From Streptomyces echinatus (lineage in GTDB: Bacteria; Actinomycetota; Actinomycetes; Streptomycetales; Streptomycetaceae): 64,000 bases of DNA. The stretch lies in assembly GCF_014203595.1 (NCBI RefSeq), contig NZ_JACHJK010000023.1, positions 1 to 64,000 on the forward strand. Reading direction: 5' to 3'. The notes beneath the pieces were generated by a model. That model had not been told where the DNA came from. It saw only the letters and a list, made by a program, of their open reading frames with translations, and made no database searches. Made by a program: the position numbers and the translations under genes. Below are positions 21,010 to 28,437 of this stretch, piece after piece. Each line of letters begins with the position of its first letter. The stretch's first letter is position 1.

Positions 21010-21493
21010 CGAACGGACGATCGGGAGTCAAAAGACCCACATCAGTTTCGGTCGATTCTTGCGTCCGTTTGCATCAACACAGGAAAACTTTCGACAGACC
21101 CTCGGTACGTCCGCATGAATGCGCGTCACCGCCCAGGCGCCGCGCCCCAGACGCCCGTAAGCGGGCACGGGCCCGCCGGGCGCACACCGGCCGGCACCCT
21201 GCACGGAGAGTGATCTTTTCGAATCCTGACCGAAAACAACCACTCCCGATCATGTTGGTGCGGAACTGCTCATTCCGCCAGCTATGAAACGTACGTTCCG
21301 TCGGTCCGGGTGCTCCCGGGTCATCCACCACGGGACGTCGATATGGGCCGGCGGACCTCCCCCGCCGCCTCCAACCCGTTCGGCCATTCCTGCGTGGCGA
21401 GGACCTCGGACCGTGCCGACGCTCCTGACGGTCGGCGCCTCGACGGGGCCGGCCCGGCCCGAGCCCACTCAACAACCCCCTCAGGGGAGGCCC
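21010..21493. other. Divergent intergenic region, NRPS operon and YVTN gene
   Basis: This region separates the minus-strand NRPS operon from the plus-strand YVTN gene and should hold both promoters. It is less GC-rich near 21.03-21.25 kb. I see the dyad listed separately at 21260 and a 10-bp palindrome AACGTACGTT (21288-21297). No clear -35/-10 pair and no gene are visible. A plus-strand frame begins at 21284 but lacks a ribosome-binding site and a sensible signal peptide until 21494. Confidence 0.5.
21260..21278. promoter_or_regulatory. Candidate operator between the NRPS operon and YVTN gene
   Basis: GCGGAA-N7-TTCCGC is a 19-bp dyad in the divergent region, 250 bp from the MFS start. It may bind a regulator, though none is encoded nearby. 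Confidence 0.35.
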
Positions 21494-22585
21494 ATGCCCA
21501 TATTCCCGGACAGCCATGAGTGCACATCAGGCAGGCGTGCGGAAGGGAGACCGCCACGGTCGCACCATGGCCGCCGCGCATGGCTGGCGGGAGCCCTGGC
21601 GGCGGTGTGCACCGCGCTGCTGCCAGGCATCGCCCCGCATGCGGCGGCAGCCGACCCCGCCCACCCCAAGCCCGTCAGCCGCGCCTACGTGACCAACTTC
21701 GACACCGACACGGTGACGGTCGTCAACACCGGCACCAACACGGTGGTCACCACCATCCCCGTCGGTGACGGCCCGATCGAGGTGGCGGTGGACCAGGGCC
21801 GCGCCCGCGCCTACGTGGTCAACCGCGACGCCGACACGGTGACGGTGATCAACACCGACACCAAGACCGTGGTCACCACCATCGCCGTCGGCAACGCCCC
21901 GCAGGACGTCGCGGTGGACCCGGGCCGCGCCCGCGCCTACGTCACCAACGCGGGCGACGACAACGTCTCCGTGATCAACACCGGCACCAACACCGTGCTC
22001 ACCACCATCCCCGTCGGCGACACGCCGTTCGGGGTCGCGGTGGACCCGGGCCGCGCCCGCGCCTACGTCACCAACAGCGAAGCGGACACCGTGTCGGTGA
22101 TCAACACCGACACGAACACGGTGCTCACCACCATTCCCGTCGGCGACCGCCCGTTCCGCGTGGCGGTGGACCCGGGCCGCGCCCGCGCCTATGTGATCAA
22201 CGAGAACAGCGACTCGGTATCCGTGATCAACACCGGCACGAACACCGTGCTGACCACCATTCCCGTCGGTGACATTCCCACCGGGGTGGCCGTGGATCCC
22301 GCCCGCGCCCGCGCCTACGTGGTCAACTCCGAGGACGACACCGTGTCGGTCATCAACACCCAGACCAATACGGTGGTCCGCACCCTGACGGTCGGCGACG
22401 AACCGGCCCGCGTGGCGGTGGACTCCGCCGGCGCCCGCGCCTTCGTGACCAATTACGCGTCCGACACGGTGTCAGTGATCAACACGGCGACGGACAACGT
22501 GATCGGCACCCTCACCGCCGGCGACGGCCCGGTCGGGGTGGCCTTCCTGAGCGCCGGCCGAACGGGCACGTGCCCCTGCGGCTGA
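21494..22585 (+). CDS. Secreted seven-bladed YVTN beta-propeller protein
   Basis: The 363-residue protein has an N-terminal twin-Arg-containing basic stretch (HHGRRAWLAG), a hydrophobic signal segment ending near HAAAADP, and then exactly seven 42-residue YVTN repeats (RAYVTN...DTVSVINT...VVTTIPVGD...VAVDPGRA). Seven blades close a propeller, so this looks like one complete domain with nothing after it but a 10-residue tail. YVTN proteins act as surface adhesins, binding modules or YncE-like periplasmic proteins, and the ligand is unknown. Start at ATG 21494 behind AGGGGAGG (short 3-nt gap). The last two blades are the most divergent. Confidence 0.88.
   Translation: MPIFPDSHECTSGRRAEGRPPRSHHGRRAWLAGALAAVCTALLPGIAPHAAAADPAHPKPVSRAYVTNFDTDTVTVVNTGTNTVVTTIPVGDGPIEVAVDQGRARAYVVNRDADTVTVINTDTKTVVTTIAVGNAPQDVAVDPGRARAYVTNAGDDNVSVINTGTNTVLTTIPVGDTPFGVAVDPGRARAYVTNSEADTVSVINTDTNTVLTTIPVGDRPFRVAVDPGRARAYVINENSDSVSVINTGTNTVLTTIPVGDIPTGVAVDPARARAYVVNSEDDTVSVINTQTNTVVRTLTVGDEPARVAVDSAGARAFVTNYASDTVSVINTATDNVIGTLTAGDGPVGVAFLSAGRTGTCPCG
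21680..22561 (+). repeat. Seven 126-bp tandem coding repeats (YVTN blades)
   Basis: Seven consecutive 126-bp units encode the blades of the YVTN protein. Units 2-5 are most alike in DNA, which suggests recent homogenisation or duplication. Units 6 and 7 have diverged. Confidence 0.85.
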
Positions 22586-22606
22586 GCCGACGGACATCGT
22601 CGTGGA

Positions 22607-22637
22607 AAGGGGTGCCCGGGCTCACCGGGCACCCCTT
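22607..22637 (+). terminator. Terminator of the YVTN gene
   Basis: A perfect 13-bp stem (AAGGGGTGCCCGG with CCGGGCACCCCTT, loop GCTCA) begins 21 bp past the stop codon. Confidence 0.85.
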
Positions 22638-22807
22638 CCGCCCGGCAGGCCGCCCCACCGCGCCCACAGACCGGCACCGTCCCGGGTCACCCGCGATCGG
22701 GGACTCCCGGGCGCGGCCGTCGGCGGTCACCCGGGCGTCGGCGGCATCGGCTCGTCCTTGAGGGAACTCCGGGAATACCGCGGCCGCTGCGCCGTGTTGC
22801 CGCGATC

Positions 22808-23710
22808 ATGAAGCCGAATGACCCACTGCCCGAGGTTCTGCGCTACACCGCCTTCTCCAGGGACCCTGAGGGAGGAAACCCCGCCGGGGTCGTGCTGGAC
22901 GCCTCCGGCCTGGACGACGCCGACATGCTCGCGATCGCGGCCGACCTCGGATACTCGGAGTCCGCGTTCCTGACCCCGCCGCCGGAAGGCATCGAGGGCC
23001 TGGGTGACCGGGCGTTCGGCATCCGTTACTTCAGCCCCAAGGCCGAGGTGCCCTTCTGCGGGCACGCCACCGTCGCGGCCGCCCTCGCGCTCGCCGAGCG
23101 GACCGGGCCCGGGGAGCTGGTGTTCGCGACGCCCGCGGGCACCGTGCCGGTGGAGGTGACCGAGGAGGGCGGCGCGCTGCGGGCCACGCTCACCAGTGTC
23201 GCGCCGCACATCGAGGAGGTCTCCGCGTCCGACGTCGGTGAGGCGCTGGCCGCGCTCGGCTGGCCGGAGGCCGATCTGGACCCGCTCTTCCCGCCCCGCA
23301 TCGCCTTCGCCGGCGCCCGCCATCTCGTCCTCGCGGCAGCCACCCGCGAGCGCCTGGCCGATCTCGCCTACGACTTCGCGCGCCTCGAGACCCTGATGCA
23401 CCGCCTGGACCTGACCACGGTCCAGCTGGTGTGGCGGGAGTCGGCCGACGTCTTCCACGTCCGCGACCCGTTCCCCGTCGGCGGCGTCGTCGAGGACCCG
23501 GCGACCGGCGCCGCCGCCGCCGCGTTCGGCGCGTACCTCCGTGAGTTCGGCCTGGTCCCCGAGCAGTCCGTCCTCACCTTGCACCAGGGCGAGGACATGG
23601 GCCGCCCCGGCGAGCTCACCGTGACCCTGCGCGCGGGTGACCGGCGGGTCCGGGTGAGCGGCGCGGGCACCCGTATCGGCCAGGACGCGTCCGGGCGATC
23701 ACGCGCGTAG
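22808..23710 (+). CDS. PhzF-family isomerase-like protein
   Basis: The 300-residue protein has the PhzF/diaminopimelate-epimerase-like double fold: GGNPAGVVL near 22-30, catalytic-type Glu51 in YSESAFL (equivalent to PhzF Glu45), VPFCGHATVAAALAL near 78, and GGVVEDPATGAAAAAFGAYL in the second half. PhzF itself isomerises an anthranilate precursor in phenazine synthesis. Most members of the family have unknown substrates, and no other phenazine gene is here, so I would not call it phenazine biosynthesis. It is transcribed alone, with the YVTN terminator in front. The ATG at 22808 has no strong ribosome-binding site, but no better start is open. Confidence 0.9.
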   Translation: MKPNDPLPEVLRYTAFSRDPEGGNPAGVVLDASGLDDADMLAIAADLGYSESAFLTPPPEGIEGLGDRAFGIRYFSPKAEVPFCGHATVAAALALAERTGPGELVFATPAGTVPVEVTEEGGALRATLTSVAPHIEEVSASDVGEALAALGWPEADLDPLFPPRIAFAGARHLVLAAATRERLADLAYDFARLETLMHRLDLTTVQLVWRESADVFHVRDPFPVGGVVEDPATGAAAAAFGAYLREFGLVPEQSVLTLHQGEDMGRPGELTVTLRAGDRRVRVSGAGTRIGQDASGRSRA

Positions 23711-23955
23711 CCGGACGTCCGCGCCGTCCGGACCTGGTCCGGGCGGCGCGACGGCCGTCTCCCGCAACCGCACGGCCGATCTCCGCGTCTCTCCCGGAAG
23801 GTCAGGCTCCGGGGCGATCCGGTGCGGAACAACCACGGTTCGGGAGAAGCGCCATCGACACGTTCACCGCCGGCCGGCCCGGCCATACCGCGCGGCCGGC
23901 CCGGTCAAGGGCGGCAGTCGTCATCACCTTCCTGTCGGGCATCCTCGCGGGTGTC

Positions 23956-24285
23956 GTGCTGACCGTCGGCATGGTGACCGCGCTGTGGTGGCCGCGGACC
24001 GAGGTGACGTACCGCAGCACGGCGCCCGCGTCACTCGTCTACGCCGACCGGTCGCCGCACTATCTCGGGCTGGTGCACGAACACACCCTGTCCGGACGGC
24101 ACACCTACGAGCTGATGATCGGCCGGGACCCGGGCCTGTCCTACGGGCACATGGTGCACGTCGGCCCGGACCTGGGTCCCCGGGGCGTCAAGTCGACCAC
24201 CTGGACCGCCTCGGGGGTGCGGGTCCGCTTCCCCACGGGCCACGAGGTCTTCGTCCCCGCCCGCTCCTTCCTGTACGGAAGGTGA
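23956..24285 (+). CDS. Small membrane-anchored protein, start uncertain
   Basis: The C-terminal 85 residues (WWPRTEVTYRST onward) look like a soluble extracellular domain rich in His and Tyr, following a transmembrane helix. The first standard start, GTG at 23956, falls inside that helix. The open frame continues back in normal codon use to an ATC at 23854 that has GGGAG about 7 nt before it, giving a basic N-terminus (residues ARPARSR) and a complete helix. The protein may therefore begin at a non-standard codon or contain a sequence error. I do not recognise the family. Convergent with the DUF6215-like gene. Confidence 0.6.
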   Translation: MLTVGMVTALWWPRTEVTYRSTAPASLVYADRSPHYLGLVHEHTLSGRHTYELMIGRDPGLSYGHMVHVGPDLGPRGVKSTTWTASGVRVRFPTGHEVFVPARSFLYGR

Positions 24286-24340
24286 ACCGGCCGTCGGGCA
24301 GGCGGCATCGAGCCGGTTTCCTCCGGGAACCCGGGGCCGT

Positions 24341-25366
24341 TCAGGACCGTGCGGTCCGTTCGGGGACCGTCGGCAGGACCTTCTCCGCGATGCCGACGAG
24401 GACGCTGTCGTCGGGGAGGGCGCCGGACTCGCTCCACACGGTGATGTCGTAGTAGCCGCCCCGGTCCTTCGGGTCGAGGGCCACGGACAGGGTCCTGGCG
24501 AGGGGGCCTTGTTCGACCGGTCCGCCGGATCCGCCGCCCCCGAGGTCGATCTCGAACTTCATGGTGTGGTCCGAGGAGAAAACCGCGGGCCGGCCGAGGA
24601 CCGTGAGCGTCTTGACCTCCGTGTCGCCCCCCATCTTCATCAGCTTCACGTACTGGGCCGTCGGCAGGTCGTTGTACGTGGCCGAGAGGTGCACGGTGTA
24701 GGTGTCGAACCCGATCTCGGCCTCCGGCTGGGCGACCTTGCCATCCGTCAGGAGCGCGGTGTCGTTGCTGCCCGAAGCGGTAGTCGCGGTCTCCTGAGGC
24801 GTCCCGAGGAGCACGGCGAGGTCGGGCCGGTTGAGCGCCTGGCACAACTGGTCACCGGTCACGGCCCGGGGCGTCATCTTGTAGGCCTTCGGCAGCTTCT
24901 CGTCCTCTGCGCTCGGACACGAGACGGAATGCGAGGCGTTGTCGTCGGACGGCAGCACGCGCGGGGCCAGCCAGAGCGCGGCGGCGAGAGCGCCGAACAC
25001 GGCCACCGCCGCGACGGCCTGCCCCCACACGTTGGGCTCCTTCTCCGGAGCGGCCGGACCCGGAAGCGGCCCGGCTCCGTCCTGCGCCTGGGTCTGGGCC
25101 GGTGCCTGCGACTGCCCCTCCACGGAAGCCGCCGGCTCCTTCACGGAGGCCGTCGGGCTCGGGTTCCCGCGTGCGCGCAGGGCCCGGACCACCATGTGGA
25201 CGCGGATCGCGGTGAACAGCAGGAACACCGCGGCGAAACCGGCCGGGGCCCATTCGTGATCTTGAATGGCGATATACGAGAGGCGTACGCCGAGGACGGA
25301 CCCGAGCACGATGAGCAGGGGTTCGCGGACCCAGAAGGGCAGCAGGCGCAGGAGAAGACCGAGCAT
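24341..25366 (-). CDS. Membrane protein with extracytoplasmic DUF6215-like domain
   Basis: The 341-residue protein starts with two hydrophobic helices (LLIVLGSVLGVRLSYIAI and FAAVFLLFTAIRVHMVV), a Gln/Pro-rich linker, a third helix (VWGQAVAAVAVFGALAAALW) and a C-terminal domain of about 190 residues outside the membrane. The segment GDQLCQALNRPDLAVLLGTP recalls the Streptomyces domain of unknown function DUF6215. I am only moderately sure of that name. Two Cys (SCPS and QLCQ) may form a disulfide. I chose the ATG at 25366, since the longer frame is low complexity. No function is proposed. Confidence 0.72.
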   Translation of the reverse strand: MLGLLLRLLPFWVREPLLIVLGSVLGVRLSYIAIQDHEWAPAGFAAVFLLFTAIRVHMVVRALRARGNPSPTASVKEPAASVEGQSQAPAQTQAQDGAGPLPGPAAPEKEPNVWGQAVAAVAVFGALAAALWLAPRVLPSDDNASHSVSCPSAEDEKLPKAYKMTPRAVTGDQLCQALNRPDLAVLLGTPQETATTASGSNDTALLTDGKVAQPEAEIGFDTYTVHLSATYNDLPTAQYVKLMKMGGDTEVKTLTVLGRPAVFSSDHTMKFEIDLGGGGSGGPVEQGPLARTLSVALDPKDRGGYYDITVWSESGALPDDSVLVGIAEKVLPTVPERTARS

Positions 25367-25521
25367 CCGGTGATCACTACCAGGCCTGCACCTGATGCAC
25401 CGTGACGGAAGCCACAATTCCGGAACCCGCGGGGCCCCGCGGGTTCCGGGCCCGTGCCCACCGCGTGGACCGGGCGGCCGGCCAGGCCCGCGCACGGGTG
25501 CGGCGAGGGTGCGGGGCGGCC

Positions 25522-26214
25522 CTACCCCTCCGTCAGCGCGACGGCCAGTTCGTCCAGTCCGTCGAACCGCCGATCGAAGGCGTCGGCACTCGTCGGCGGA
25601 TCCCCGACCGGTCGCCGGACGTATGCGGTCCGCATGCCCCTCGCCTGTGCTCCGCGGAGGTCCCAGGCGTGGGCGGCCACCATGAGCACGCGGTCCGGCG
25701 GGCACCCGGCGGTGTCGATGGCGAGCTGGTAGACCTCCGGCGCCGGCTTGTAGGCCCCGACGGCTTCGGCGGACATCGCCTGGTGCCAGCGCAGCCCGGC
25801 ATGTGCGTTGAGGTGCAGCAGAGCCGTACGGCCGGCATTGGAGAGCCCCAGCACGGGGAACCGCCGGGCGAGCCGCTCCAGACAGGCGACGGAGTCGCTC
25901 CAGGGGGGCAGGCGCCGGCCCGCCGTGGCCAGCCGGGCGACGGCCGCCGGATCGGCGAGTCCGGCACGCCCGGCCACCAGCGCCGCCGCCTCCGCGTCGA
26001 TGGCCGCCGTGTTCGCGTACGCACGACGCCCTTGCCCGATGCGCCGCTCCTCGACTTCACGGTGCCGCTGCCACAGGGTGAACAGCTCCTCGACGAACGC
26101 GTCGTCCGACGCGGGCACCACCTCTCGAATCGCGGCCCGAAGCCCGCTGGGCTCGTCCACCAGTGTTCCGAGGACGTCGAAGACGACGACCTCGATGTCG
26201 CGGATCCCGGCCAT
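25522..26214 (-). CDS. HAD-superfamily type II haloacid dehalogenase-like hydrolase
   Basis: The 230-residue protein has the HAD motifs in order: nucleophile Asp in VVVFDVLGTLVDE, motif II LSNAGRT, Lys in KPAPEVYQ and motif IV AAHAWDLRGAQARG. The ordering and cap helices match L-2-haloacid dehalogenases, which hydrolyse 2-halo acids through an aspartyl ester. Many relatives act on other substrates. The ATG at 26214 has GGGAG upstream. The longer frame (to 26280) would run through a promoter with two operators. Tight repression is likely (see 26233-26297). Confidence 0.9.
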   Translation of the reverse strand: MAGIRDIEVVVFDVLGTLVDEPSGLRAAIREVVPASDDAFVEELFTLWQRHREVEERRIGQGRRAYANTAAIDAEAAALVAGRAGLADPAAVARLATAGRRLPPWSDSVACLERLARRFPVLGLSNAGRTALLHLNAHAGLRWHQAMSAEAVGAYKPAPEVYQLAIDTAGCPPDRVLMVAAHAWDLRGAQARGMRTAYVRRPVGDPPTSADAFDRRFDGLDELAVALTEG

Positions 26215-26232
26215 GCGTGCTCCCGTTCCTGC

Positions 26233-26297
26233 CATCGTCACCAGTTCGGCAGGTGACGATGTTGCCGCCAGACTCGTCACCGGTCAAGAGGGTGACG
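26233..26297 (-). promoter_or_regulatory. Promoter with twin operators for the HAD gene
   Basis: The minus strand shows a -35 TTGACC (26282-26287), a 17-bp spacer and a -10 CAACAT (26259-26264). Two identical dyads, CGTCACC-N9-GGTGACG, cover it: one spans the -10/+1 region (26236-26258, extended to 10-bp arms at 26233-26261), the other the -35 (26275-26297). Their centres are 39 bp apart. This is the layout of a TetR- or MarR-type repressor site. The regulator is not encoded nearby. Confidence 0.8.
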
Positions 26298-26398
26298 CCG
26301 CCTGCCCGATCCCGAACGGCCGGCCCGACCGGTCGACCCGCGCCCCGCCAACACCCCCACGACCGCCGCCACTTGCCCCGCGACCTGCGTGAGCGCCG

Positions 26399-27034
26399 CT
26401 ACCTGCCGGGCCTGAACACGCCCTCCGCCGGGTGCGCGAACGCCTTCACCGTGGTCTCCTTCCCGGCCACGGTTCCCTCGAGCGCGAGCTGCCCGCCCAT
26501 CACCCGCAGGTCCAGCCAGAAGCGCACCACGCCGCGCCGGGCCTTCAGGCCGTGCACGCGGAAGTCGGTGTAGCCGAGCTCGTTCAGCTTCCGCCGAACC
26601 TGGGTCGCGGTGGGCCTGTTCAGCCCGGTCAGCGCCCGAAGGACGCGTTCGCCGTGCGCGCGGCCCTCACAGGCCTCCACGCCGTTCAGCGTCGGCCGTT
26701 CCGGCGCGGCCGTGGGGGACGGCACATCCGTGGGCGGCTTCTCGTCCACCGGCAGCGGCCCACTCGGCCGCGTGGGCGGCCGCTCGGCCGGATCCGGAAC
26801 ATCCGTTTCCGTCACCGCCGGAGCATCCGGCACACATGGGGCACCCACCCGCTCCAGCATCTCCATGAACGCCACCTGCGCATCGGGACCCGGCCCGGGG
26901 ACCGCCGCCCGCGCGTCCACGGCGTGCACGGTGTTCCGCTGCCGCTCGCCGCCCCGTCCGCTGCCGCACGCGGCCAGCGCCACCACGGCCAGCGCGGCCG
27001 CACCCGTGCCCATGAAGAACCTGTTCAGCGTCAT
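26399..27034 (-). CDS. Lipoprotein of unknown function
   Basis: The 211-residue protein starts with a signal peptide and lipobox (VALAACGSG, Cys near 22), a Pro-rich linker around residues 80-130, and a C-terminal region of about 85 residues (LNELGYTDFRVHGLKARRGVVRFWLDLRV) with an alpha/beta look. It resembles Streptomyces lipoproteins annotated as hypothetical. I do not recognise a family. The ATG at 27034 sits right before the signal peptide. A near-perfect 18-bp palindrome lies 35 bp upstream and may control it. Confidence 0.8.
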   Translation of the reverse strand: MTLNRFFMGTGAAALAVVALAACGSGRGGERQRNTVHAVDARAAVPGPGPDAQVAFMEMLERVGAPCVPDAPAVTETDVPDPAERPPTRPSGPLPVDEKPPTDVPSPTAAPERPTLNGVEACEGRAHGERVLRALTGLNRPTATQVRRKLNELGYTDFRVHGLKARRGVVRFWLDLRVMGGQLALEGTVAGKETTVKAFAHPAEGVFRPGR

Positions 27035-27068
27035 GCCCGCAGTCTCGTTCCACGCCTCGCCGACAGGC

Positions 27069-27086
27069 ATGAGTACGCGTGCTCAT
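27069..27086. promoter_or_regulatory. 18-bp palindrome upstream of the lipoprotein gene
   Basis: ATGAGTACGCGTGCTCAT is symmetric except for one base pair in each half. It lies 35-52 bp before the lipoprotein ATG, where a repressor would block a promoter. Confidence 0.5.
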
Positions 27087-27163
27087 GTGTTCAGTCACTC
27101 AACCCCATTGCACGGGTGCCGACTTGCCCCAATACGGAGTCACCGGCAGATCCCCGCGGCCGC

Positions 27164-28267
27164 TCAACGGCCCTTGGCGCACAGGGCCGCGTCCACCGCC
27201 CTCTGGAGGTGACGCAGGCTCGCGCCCTCGGCCGCCCAGGTGGTGGTGTACACGGTCACGGTGCCGCGGCCGGCCGAGGCCCGGCCGCCGCCCACCGAGT
27301 CGCCCGGCAGGTCCCCGCCGTGACCCCAGTAGACGCCCCCGCAGCTGAGCGGGATCGAGGCGACGCCGTATCCGTAGCGGCTGCCCGCCGGGTAGACGTC
27401 GCGGCCGCCGACGTCGGTGGTGTCCCGGGTCATCAGGCGCAGTGCCCAGCCCGGCAGGAGGCGGCCGCCGAACAGGCCGTCCCAGAAGGCGTTGAGGTCC
27501 CCGGGCGTGGAGACCAGCCCGCCGGACGCGCCGAACTCGTACCCGGGGAGTTCGGTCACATCCACCCGGCCGGCTTGCGGGTGCGCCGGGTGCACACCGT
27601 AGTTGTGGGCGTGCGGGCCGCGCAGGGACAGCTCGCCCGGTGCGGGCCAGTAGGTGTCGTCCAGGTGCAGCGGACGCAGGACCGTGCGCTCGATGTAGGT
27701 ACGGAAGTCCGTCCCCGAGACCTTGTCGATCAGCATGCCGAGCGCCAGGTAGTTGGTGTTGGAATAGCCCCAGTCGGTGCCCGGTTCGAAGACGGGTTTC
27801 TCGGCGAGCGCGAGGGCCAGGTAGTCCTCGGAGGTGCCGGGCCGCCCGTTCCAGTCGACCAGCGAGGAGTACTCGGGCAGTCCGCTGGTCTGCTTGAGCA
27901 ACTGGCGTACCGTGATGCCGCGTTCCGCGAGTTGCGGCAGGTAGGTGCCCGCGCGGTCGTCCAGCCGTATCCGCCCGTCCGCCACCAGGCGCATCACGGC
28001 GACGGCGGTGAACGCCTTGGTGTCGCTGGCGAGCCGGAGCCGGCCCCGCTCGCCGACCATCGGACGGCCCGTCTCCAGGTCGGCGACACCGGCGGTACGC
28101 GTCACCCTGCCGTCGTAGGCGAGCGCCCCCGGCACTCCGTCGCGGTCGACGAGCAGGTCCAGTTGCTTCTGCACGGGATCGGCCGGGCGGGCCACCGCCA
28201 CGGGAGCGAAGGCCCCGGTGAGGGTGACGGCGAGCACTGCTGCTGCGGCGAGGCGTCGGCGCGACAT
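27164..28267 (-). CDS. Secreted serine hydrolase (beta-lactamase/DD-peptidase family)
   Basis: The 367-residue protein has a signal peptide (MSRRRL, core AVLAVTLTGAFA, cleavage near VAVA) and a class C-like penicillin-binding fold. The nucleophile motif is SDTK (SxxK), the second motif is YSNTNY (YxN), and the third is WGHGGD (HxG). Family members include D-alanyl-D-alanine carboxypeptidases, esterases and AmpC beta-lactamases. The short form and HGG motif suit a DD-carboxypeptidase or esterase. The ATG at 28267 is preceded by AGGGAGAG. The substrate is not determined by sequence. Confidence 0.92.
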   Translation of the reverse strand: MSRRRLAAAAVLAVTLTGAFAPVAVARPADPVQKQLDLLVDRDGVPGALAYDGRVTRTAGVADLETGRPMVGERGRLRLASDTKAFTAVAVMRLVADGRIRLDDRAGTYLPQLAERGITVRQLLKQTSGLPEYSSLVDWNGRPGTSEDYLALALAEKPVFEPGTDWGYSNTNYLALGMLIDKVSGTDFRTYIERTVLRPLHLDDTYWPAPGELSLRGPHAHNYGVHPAHPQAGRVDVTELPGYEFGASGGLVSTPGDLNAFWDGLFGGRLLPGWALRLMTRDTTDVGGRDVYPAGSRYGYGVASIPLSCGGVYWGHGGDLPGDSVGGGRASAGRGTVTVYTTTWAAEGASLRHLQRAVDAALCAKGR

Positions 28268-28437
28268 GGATCTCTCCCTGGTCGTGGCCCGGTGGGCGCG
28301 GAGTGGTCTGTGACTCGCCGACAACCCTGCCGGGAATCCCACGCAAGATCATTCCGGCCGGCCCCCGCATCCCGGGTGTACCCCACCCCCTTGACAGGAC
28401 GGCGGACGTGGCCGTCCGGCGCCGTCGCCGGCCCGGG

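Noticed and set aside
22808..23710. A phenazine biosynthetic cluster around the PhzF-like gene
   Set aside because: No other phz-type gene is nearby, and PhzF-like proteins are common with unrelated roles.
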